From JBKPHS01 sp046729975 (GTDB lineage Bacteria > Actinomycetota > Thermoleophilia > Solirubrobacterales > Thermoleophilaceae), in the NCBI GenBank assembly GCA_046729975.1, contig JBKPHS010000079.1, forward strand, positions 1-10,886: a stretch of 10,886 bases of DNA, written 5' to 3'. This document shows, in pieces, positions 7,079-10,886 of this stretch. The notes under the pieces were generated by a model. It saw nothing but the letters and a program-made list of their open reading frames with translations. It ran no database searches and was not told where the DNA came from. The position numbers and the translations under genes are program-made. The first letter of the stretch is position 1, and every line of letters begins with the position of its first letter.

Positions 7079-7762
7079 ATGCGGACCATCGCGGTACTCC
7101 CGATAAAGAACTTCGGCGACGCCAAGCAGCGGCTGGCGTCGGCGCTCGGGAGTGGGTCGCGCCAGGCGCTGGCGCAGGCGATGTTCTCGGACGTCCTCGG
7201 CTCGCTGAGGCACATGGAGTCGCTCGAGGGAGTGGTCGTCGTGACGGCCGATCGCGCCGCCGAGGCTGCCGCTCAGGGCGCTCGCGTCCGCGTGCTTCCG
7301 GACGAGCCGCGAGCCGGCCAGTCTCCGGCGACGCTGGTCGGGGTCCGGTATGCGCTCTCGGCGGGCATCGAGCGCGTCCTGCTCGTCCCGGGCGACACGC
7401 CGCTGATCGACCCACGCGAGATCGACGACCTGCTCGCTCGCGCCGAGGACGAGCGGCTCGACGCGGTGATCGTCCCCGACCGCCACGGATCTGGCACGAA
7501 CGGGTTGCTGCTCTCACCGCCGGATGCGCTTTCGCCGAGCTTCGGGCGGGGGTCGCGCGCCCGGCACGAGGAGGAGGCGCGCGAGCGAGAGCTGCGGTTC
7601 CGCGTAGAGGCCGTGCCGTCGCTGCTGCACGACGTCGACACGCCGGAGGACCTCGAGGAGCTCCGGCCGGTGCTCGACGAGCGGCGCGAGGTGGCTCCGC
7701 GGACGCGCGGCGCGCTGCGTCAGCTCGGCCGCGCGCAGGCCGTGGAGGTCCTGACGGGCTGA
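7079..7762 (+). CDS. cofC: 2-phospho-L-lactate / phosphoenolpyruvate guanylyltransferase (CofC/FbiD)
   Basis: Activates phosphoenolpyruvate or 2-phospho-L-lactate with GTP to the diphosphoguanosine donor used by CofD. The 227 residues form a small nucleotidyltransferase fold. LPIKNFGDAKQRL (7-19) is the N-terminal GTP-binding segment, PGDTPL (104-109) the metal-binding acidic loop, and DRHGSGTN (134-141) and SFG (154-156) the substrate region. HDVDTPEDLEEL (184-195) is the usual C-terminal motif, followed by about 30 extra Arg-rich residues. The frame is open another 26 codons upstream into cofD, but the ATG at 7079 is preferred: AGGA (7070-7073) precedes it and the conserved domain begins at residue 1. 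Its stop is embedded in the presumed CTG start of cofE. The PEP-using FbiD activity is inferred from actinobacterial biochemistry. Confidence 0.93.
   Translation: MRTIAVLPIKNFGDAKQRLASALGSGSRQALAQAMFSDVLGSLRHMESLEGVVVVTADRAAEAAAQGARVRVLPDEPRAGQSPATLVGVRYALSAGIERVLLVPGDTPLIDPREIDDLLARAEDERLDAVIVPDRHGSGTNGLLLSPPDALSPSFGRGSRARHEEEARERELRFRVEAVPSLLHDVDTPEDLEELRPVLDERREVAPRTRGALRQLGRAQAVEVLTG
7744..7748 (+). promoter_or_regulatory. Ribosome binding site supporting a CTG start of cofE
   Basis: GGAGG inside the cofC 3' end lies ten bases before CTG 7759. It is the only strong Shine-Dalgarno sequence near the expected cofE N-terminus. The spacing is somewhat long, but no standard start codon exists in frame at a better distance. 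Confidence 0.45.
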
Positions 7763-8508
7763 GCGTCACGCTCTTCCCCTTCGCCGGGATTCCGGAGGTC
7801 CGGCCCGGCGACGATCTGGCGGTGCTGCTGGCGGACGCGGCGCCGGACGACCTCTCGGCCGGCGACGTGATCGTGGTCGCCAGCAAGGCGGTCTCGAAGG
7901 CCGAGGGCCGCGTCGTATCTCTGGCGAGCGTCGAGCCGGGCGAGCGCGCGCGGGCGCTGGCGGCGGAGCAAGACAAGGACCCGCGCGTCGTGCAGCTGAT
8001 CCTCGACGAGTCCGTCGAGCTGTTGCGCGCGCGTCGCGGGGTGCTGATCACCGAGACTCGCCACGGCTTCGTCTGCGCCAACGCGGGGATCGACGCCTCG
8101 AACGTCCCCGGGGATGACCGCGTGGTGCTTCTGCCCGAGGATCCCGACGCCTCCGCACGCACGCTCCGGGCGGGCCTCGAGACGGCTCGCGGGGTACGGC
8201 CCGGCGTGCTCGTGACGGACAGCTTCGGCCGCGCCTGGCGGCTCGGTCAGACCGACGTGGCGATCGGTGCGGCGGGCGTCGCGGTGCTCGACGACTGGCG
8301 TGGGCGCCGTGACCACGAGGGTCGCGAGCTCGCGGCCACCGTGCTCGCGGCGGGCGACGCGCTCGCCGGAGCGGCGGACCTGGCCCGCTCGAAGGACGCG
8401 GGCGAGCCGGCGGTGCTCGTTCGCGGGCTGGAGCGGCTGGTGCTGCCCGATGACGGCCCCGGCGCGGCCGCGCTCAGGCGTCCGCGCGCGGACGACCTGT
8501 TCCGTTGA
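7759..8508 (+). CDS. cofE: Coenzyme F420-0:L-glutamate ligase, single-domain CofE
   Basis: GTP-dependent ligase that adds the first and further L-glutamates to F420-0, giving the poly-gamma-glutamate tail. LFPFAGIPEVRPGDDL (5-20), ASKAVSKAEGR (41-51), ANAGID (107-112) and TDSFGRAWRLGQTD (153-166) are clear CofE/FbiB N-domain motifs. The first GTG in frame (7822) would begin at residue 22 and delete the conserved first strand and RPGDD loop. Upstream of it no ATG, GTG or TTG occurs in frame for at least 60 codons. The CTG at 7759, overlapping the cofC TGA as CTGA and preceded by GGAGG, restores 249 residues, the length of archaeal CofE. The C-terminal FMN reductase domain of mycobacterial FbiB is absent. 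The last 35 bases overlap the convergent peptidase gene. Identity is certain; the start codon is inferred. Confidence 0.9.
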   Translation: MSVTLFPFAGIPEVRPGDDLAVLLADAAPDDLSAGDVIVVASKAVSKAEGRVVSLASVEPGERARALAAEQDKDPRVVQLILDESVELLRARRGVLITETRHGFVCANAGIDASNVPGDDRVVLLPEDPDASARTLRAGLETARGVRPGVLVTDSFGRAWRLGQTDVAIGAAGVAVLDDWRGRRDHEGRELAATVLAAGDALAGAADLARSKDAGEPAVLVRGLERLVLPDDGPGAAALRRPRADDLFR

Positions 8509-9667
8509 GGCGCTCGAGCACGGTCCGGCAGAGGCGGGCCGCGTCGGCGACCGTGTCGTAGTGCACGTTCTCGGGCTTGTCGGTGGGCCAGTGGTAGTGG
8601 GTCGGGGCCTTGTACTCGTCCACCGAGCCGATCATCGCCGTCGGATAGCCGGCCTTCAGAGCCAGGAGCGCGTCGGTGGCGTTGCGGAAGCGCAGGTTCG
8701 GCCAGAGGTAGATGTCCTCGTCCTCAGCCGCCTGCTTGATCAGCGCGAGGAAGTCCTTCGGGTACTCGCGCACGCCGAGCATCCCCTCTCCCTCGAGCAG
8801 CACCAGGTGGGGCGAGCCGACCGTGTCCAGGCAGATCACGTGGGTGCGGTCGGTGGGCAGCGACTCGAAGTGGCGCTTGGCGAAGCCGTGCATCCCCTCC
8901 ATGAACGACTCCTCCGAGCCGGTGGAGAGCAGGATCACGCGCGTGGCCGGCGCCGGCGCGTCGCGCAGCGCGCTCGAGAGCGAGAGCAGCACGGCAACGC
9001 CCGTGAGGTTGTCGTTCGCGCCCGGCACCACGCGCCGGCTGCCAATGTCCACCATCGCGGCCGCGTAGCCGGCTGAGAGCATGGCGCCGGAAAGCCGCAG
9101 CCGCCGCAGGCCGAGCAGCGAGCCGAGCGCGACGAGCAGCGGGCCGCCGAAGGCGCCCCAGAGCGTGCCAGGCGTGGTATCGGTCCGCTCGAGGGCGCCC
9201 GGAAAGAGACGCCCGGCCGCCCGCGGCAGCTCCGGGTGGAAGACGAGCCCGGCGTGCGCGGCGTCGTGGTGCGCGACGAACAGGACCGTGCGCTCGGCGT
9301 CCTCCGGACCGATCTCCGCAACCACGTTGACGGTCTTGCGCTGTGGCAGGAAGCGCCGGCGGAACCAGAGCGTGCCGCCCGTGACGTCGTCGGCCACGCC
9401 GGCGGCCGCGAACGCGCCGCCCAGGACGCCCGCGAGCCGGCTCCTTGCGAATCCGGCGAGCGCGGCGAGCCCGGTCAGCAGGCCGATCGGCCACCAGTAG
9501 GTCCCGTGGGCGCGCTCTTCCTCGAGCCGAACGCGAGCACCAAGCGAGCGCAACTCGTCCGCGATCAGCTCGGCGGCCTCGCGCTCGCCCTCGCTGGCCG
9601 AGCCGCGCTCGATCGCCGCCAGCCGCTCTACGCGCTCGCGGAGCTCTTCCGGTGCCAACAAGCCCAT
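8474..9667 (-). CDS. M28 family zinc peptidase with membrane-segment insertion
   Basis: Predicted metalloexopeptidase of the M28 (aminopeptidase Y/S) fold, 397 residues. Probable zinc ligands and catalytic residues are His133 (HHD), Asp219 (GANDN), catalytic Glu252 and ligand Glu253 (SEE), Asp281 (LDTVG) and His359 (HWPTD). The spacings Asp219-Glu253-Asp281 (34 and 28) agree with Streptomyces griseus aminopeptidase (Asp97-Glu132-Asp160, 35 and 28). Between the first His and Asp219 there are 86 residues instead of about 12. This insertion holds hydrophobic stretches at about 169-187 and 192-208; another hydrophobic pair lies at 59-92. There is no ordinary N-terminal signal peptide. The ATG lacks a Shine-Dalgarno sequence but follows a TAGTCT box by ten bases. 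The 3' end overlaps cofE by 35 bp. Substrate and topology are unknown. Confidence 0.85.
   Translation of the reverse strand: MGLLAPEELRERVERLAAIERGSASEGEREAAELIADELRSLGARVRLEEERAHGTYWWPIGLLTGLAALAGFARSRLAGVLGGAFAAAGVADDVTGGTLWFRRRFLPQRKTVNVVAEIGPEDAERTVLFVAHHDAAHAGLVFHPELPRAAGRLFPGALERTDTTPGTLWGAFGGPLLVALGSLLGLRRLRLSGAMLSAGYAAAMVDIGSRRVVPGANDNLTGVAVLLSLSSALRDAPAPATRVILLSTGSEESFMEGMHGFAKRHFESLPTDRTHVICLDTVGSPHLVLLEGEGMLGVREYPKDFLALIKQAAEDEDIYLWPNLRFRNATDALLALKAGYPTAMIGSVDEYKAPTHYHWPTDKPENVHYDTVADAARLCRTVLERLNGTGRPRADA
8479..8494. repeat. 16-bp perfect palindrome in the cofE/peptidase 3' overlap
   Basis: CGTCCGCGCGCGGACG is its own reverse complement. It lies in both coding regions and encodes Arg-Pro-Arg-Ala-Asp in each, near the C-terminus of both proteins. 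A six-base stem with a CGCG loop could form in either transcript. No T-run follows, so it is not a standard intrinsic terminator. Confidence 0.75.
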
Positions 9668-9677
9668 TCGGCGCGCC

Positions 9678-9683
9678 AGACTA
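9678..9683 (-). promoter_or_regulatory. Putative -10 box of the M28 peptidase gene
   Basis: TAGTCT (TANNNT) on the minus strand ends ten bases before the peptidase ATG, and there is no Shine-Dalgarno sequence between. This fits a leaderless or nearly leaderless transcript. No -35 is evident. Confidence 0.33.
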
Positions 9684-9698
9684 TCCGCGAGCTACGAG

Positions 9699-9704
9699 AG
9701 GAGG
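9699..9704 (+). promoter_or_regulatory. Ribosome binding site fixing the start of the second 3-hydroxybutyryl-CoA dehydrogenase
   Basis: AGGAGG lies four bases before ATG 9709. The reading frame is open much further upstream (to about 9445), but this site and the Rossmann motif directly after the ATG fix the start here. Confidence 0.75.
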
Positions 9705-9708
9705 CGGA

Positions 9709-10560
9709 ATGCGCGTTGGGGTCGTGGGCGGAGGGCTGATGGGTTCCGGCATCGCGGAGGTCTGCGCCCGCTCGGGAGTCGACGTGACGCTCGTCGAAGT
9801 GGACGACGCGCGTGCCGAGCGCGCTCGCGGCGCAATCGAGCGCTCGCTCGAGCGCGCGGTCGGGTCCGGAAAGCTGAACGCCGGCGAACGCGACGCGGCG
9901 GTCGAGCGCATCGCCTTCACGACGCGCCTCGAGGACACCGAGGGAGCCGATGCGGCGATCGAGGCGATCGTCGAGTCGGAACCCCTCAAGCGCCAGCTTT
10001 TCGGCGAGCTCGACCGCCTGCTCCCGGACGCCGAGTTCCTGGCGAGCAACACCTCGTCGGTGCCGATCATGAAGCTCGCGGCCGAGACGGACCACCCCGA
10101 GCGCGTGCTCGGGCTTCACTTCTTCAACCCCGTGCCCGTCATGAAGCTCGTTGAGGTGGTCCGGTCGATCACGACGTCAGATGAGACGCTGGAACGCGCG
10201 AAGGCGTTCGCGACCGAGGAGCTCGGCAAGACGACGATCGACTCGCAGGACCGCGCCGGCTTCATCGTCAACGCACTGCTCGTGCCCTACATCCTCTCGG
10301 CGATCCGCATGTACGAGTCGGGCTTCGCGTCGAAGGAGGACATCGACCAGGGGATGGTGCTCGGCTGCGCGCACCCGATGGGCCCGCTCGCGCTCGCCGA
10401 CCTCGTCGGGCTCGACACGCTCACCTACGTCGCCGAGTCGCTCCACGAGGAGTTCCGCGACTCCGCTTCGGTGGTGCCGCCTGTGCTGCGGCGCATGGTG
10501 GAGGCGGGACTGCTCGGGCGAAAGGCGGGGCGGGGCTTCTACGAGTACGCCGGGCGCTAG
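9709..10560 (+). CDS. 3-hydroxybutyryl-CoA dehydrogenase family protein, copy 2
   Basis: Second stand-alone 3-hydroxyacyl-CoA dehydrogenase of the window, 283 residues, with the same predicted reaction as the copy near the left end. The Rossmann motif GGGLMGSGIA is at 7-16. NTSS is at 114-117, His137 lies in LHFFNP, and Glu149 and Asn188 complete the catalytic set. HPMGPLALADLVGLDTL and GRKAGRGFYEY are the C-terminal hallmarks. It lacks the short C-terminal tail of the first copy, and the two differ at many positions by eye, so they are diverged paralogues rather than a recent duplication. It is divergent from the M28 peptidase by a 41-bp gap. Its TAG stop forms part of the left end of the 169-bp inverted-repeat element. 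No acyl-CoA partner gene is adjacent. Confidence 0.93.
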   Translation: MRVGVVGGGLMGSGIAEVCARSGVDVTLVEVDDARAERARGAIERSLERAVGSGKLNAGERDAAVERIAFTTRLEDTEGADAAIEAIVESEPLKRQLFGELDRLLPDAEFLASNTSSVPIMKLAAETDHPERVLGLHFFNPVPVMKLVEVVRSITTSDETLERAKAFATEELGKTTIDSQDRAGFIVNALLVPYILSAIRMYESGFASKEDIDQGMVLGCAHPMGPLALADLVGLDTLTYVAESLHEEFRDSASVVPPVLRRMVEAGLLGRKAGRGFYEYAGR

Positions 10561-10725
10561 ATGGTTGATTCCGAATTAGCGTGCTCGCGGGGGCGCGTCC
10601 AGACCAAGCTGGGCGCCGAACGCGACGAAGCCGATAGCCGAAGCTATCGGCGAGGAGCGGGCGGCGATCCAGCGCAGGTCTGGCGCGTCATCCGCGGGTG
10701 CGGGAATGAGGAATCAACCATCTAG
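10557..10725. mobile_element. MITE-like 169-bp nested inverted repeat between two convergent stop codons
   Basis: The ends CTAGATGGTTGATTCC (10557-10572) and GGAATCAACCATCTAG (10710-10725) are perfect 16-bp inverted repeats. Inside them further arms pair about the same centre: CGCG-CCAGACC (10594-10605, one T bulge) with GGTCTGGCGCG (10677-10687), GCTGG (10608-10612) with CCAGC (10669-10673), CGCCG (10614-10618) with CGGCG (10662-10666), and GCCGATAGC (10630-10638) with GCTATCGGC (10643-10651) around a CGAA loop. The terminal CTAG on the left contains the stop of the dehydrogenase, and that on the right the stop of fbiC. A CTAG or TA target duplication, as used by IS630-type transposases, would explain this. 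There is no convincing gene inside. The alternatives are a bidirectional terminator or a structured RNA. The inverted repeat is certain; the mobile origin is inferred. Confidence 0.6.
10630..10651. repeat. Core stem-loop of the 169-bp element
   Basis: A perfect 9-bp stem, GCCGATAGC with GCTATCGGC, closes a CGAA tetraloop at the exact centre of the larger palindrome. It would fold in RNA from either strand. It is not followed by a T-run, so it does not look like a textbook intrinsic terminator. Confidence 0.8.
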
Positions 10726-10886
10726 GCCGCAGCGGGCAGCGGGAACCGCTGCCGGACCCCGTACAGCGTCGTGCGCTCCGCCGCCGGGCGGCCCGCCGCA
10801 TGGGCTGCGCCGATCAGGTCCTCGGGCTCGAGCCGCACGCCGTGCTGGGACCCGGCCATGCGGCTGATCGACTCCTCCATCAGCGT
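10722..10886 (-). CDS. fbiC: FO synthase (FbiC or CofH subunit), C-terminal end only
   Basis: Only the last 54 codons and the TAG stop are inside the window; the gene enters from the right edge. The visible sequence begins TLMEESISRMAGSQHG and continues to GRPAAERTTLYG before a short Pro/Ala tail. This is the C-terminal signature of the CofH half of the radical-SAM FO synthase (GTLM-E-ISRAAG-HG and GR-P-QRTTLY). The enzyme makes FO, the deazaflavin core of F420, from tyrosine and a flavin-biosynthesis intermediate; FO is the acceptor for CofD. Whether this is the fused FbiC usual in actinobacteria or a separate CofH cannot be told from the end alone. It is convergent with the second dehydrogenase, and its stop codon lies in the right terminal repeat of the 169-bp element. 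Confidence 0.85.
   Translation of the reverse strand, partial: TLMEESISRMAGSQHGVRLEPEDLIGAAHAAGRPAAERTTLYGVRQRFPLPAAA

Noticed and set aside
7068..8162. 364-codon minus-strand frame opposite cofC and cofE
   Set aside because: Arg/Ala/Ser-rich shadow of two genes with clear family motifs.
9445..9708. In-frame upstream extension of the second dehydrogenase
   Set aside because: AGGAGG before ATG 9709 and the Rossmann motif directly after it fix the start; the extension is antisense to the peptidase.
10561..10725. 54-codon open frame on the plus strand, starting ATG directly after the dehydrogenase stop and ending TAG
   Set aside because: It has no ribosome binding site and coincides entirely with the inverted-repeat element, so its ends are simply the repeat arms. 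No family is recognisable. A translated element remains possible but is not supported.

Overview
The window is compact, very GC-rich DNA with strong third-position GC bias, GTG as well as ATG starts, little intergenic space and a set of coenzyme F420 biosynthesis genes. This points to Actinomycetota. A deep-branching class such as Thermoleophilia is my guess, because cofE is a single-domain gene rather than the FbiB fusion of mycobacteria. No rRNA, tRNA, CRISPR array or complete insertion sequence was seen.

Left part (1-5399) carries acyl-CoA metabolism. On the minus strand are a 3-hydroxybutyryl-CoA dehydrogenase and, overlapping it by one base, an acyl-CoA carboxylase beta subunit that runs off the left edge. 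Divergent from these are an enoyl-CoA hydratase with both catalytic glutamates and a small DUF2231-type membrane protein. Convergent to them is a minus-strand pair: a BadH-like short-chain dehydrogenase followed by an HMG-CoA lyase family protein with its full catalytic set. Together these look like a route that hydrates, oxidises, carboxylates and cleaves CoA thioesters (leucine-, branched- or cyclic-acid-like). The actual substrate cannot be read from the sequence.

Centre (5429-8508) is a four-gene F420 operon on the plus strand: NADPH:F420 oxidoreductase (npdG/fno), cofD/fbiA, cofC/fbiD and cofE. cofD and cofE overlap the gene before them. cofE has no ATG, GTG or TTG at a sensible position and seems to start at a CTG fused to the cofC stop. 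The operon and the divergent SDR share a 29-bp gap with two back-to-back -10-like boxes placed for leaderless transcripts.

Right part (8474-10886): a minus-strand M28-type peptidase whose zinc site is split by a long hydrophobic insertion converges on cofE with a 35-bp overlap containing a 16-bp palindrome. It is followed by a second 3-hydroxybutyryl-CoA dehydrogenase. At the right edge the last 54 codons of FO synthase (FbiC/CofH) enter on the minus strand, so the F420 pathway continues beyond the window. Between these two convergent genes lies the most unusual feature: a 169-bp nested inverted repeat with 16-bp perfect ends, each beginning in CTAG and each supplying the TAG stop codon of the adjoining gene. 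It looks like a MITE-type element inserted at a CTAG shared by two stop codons.
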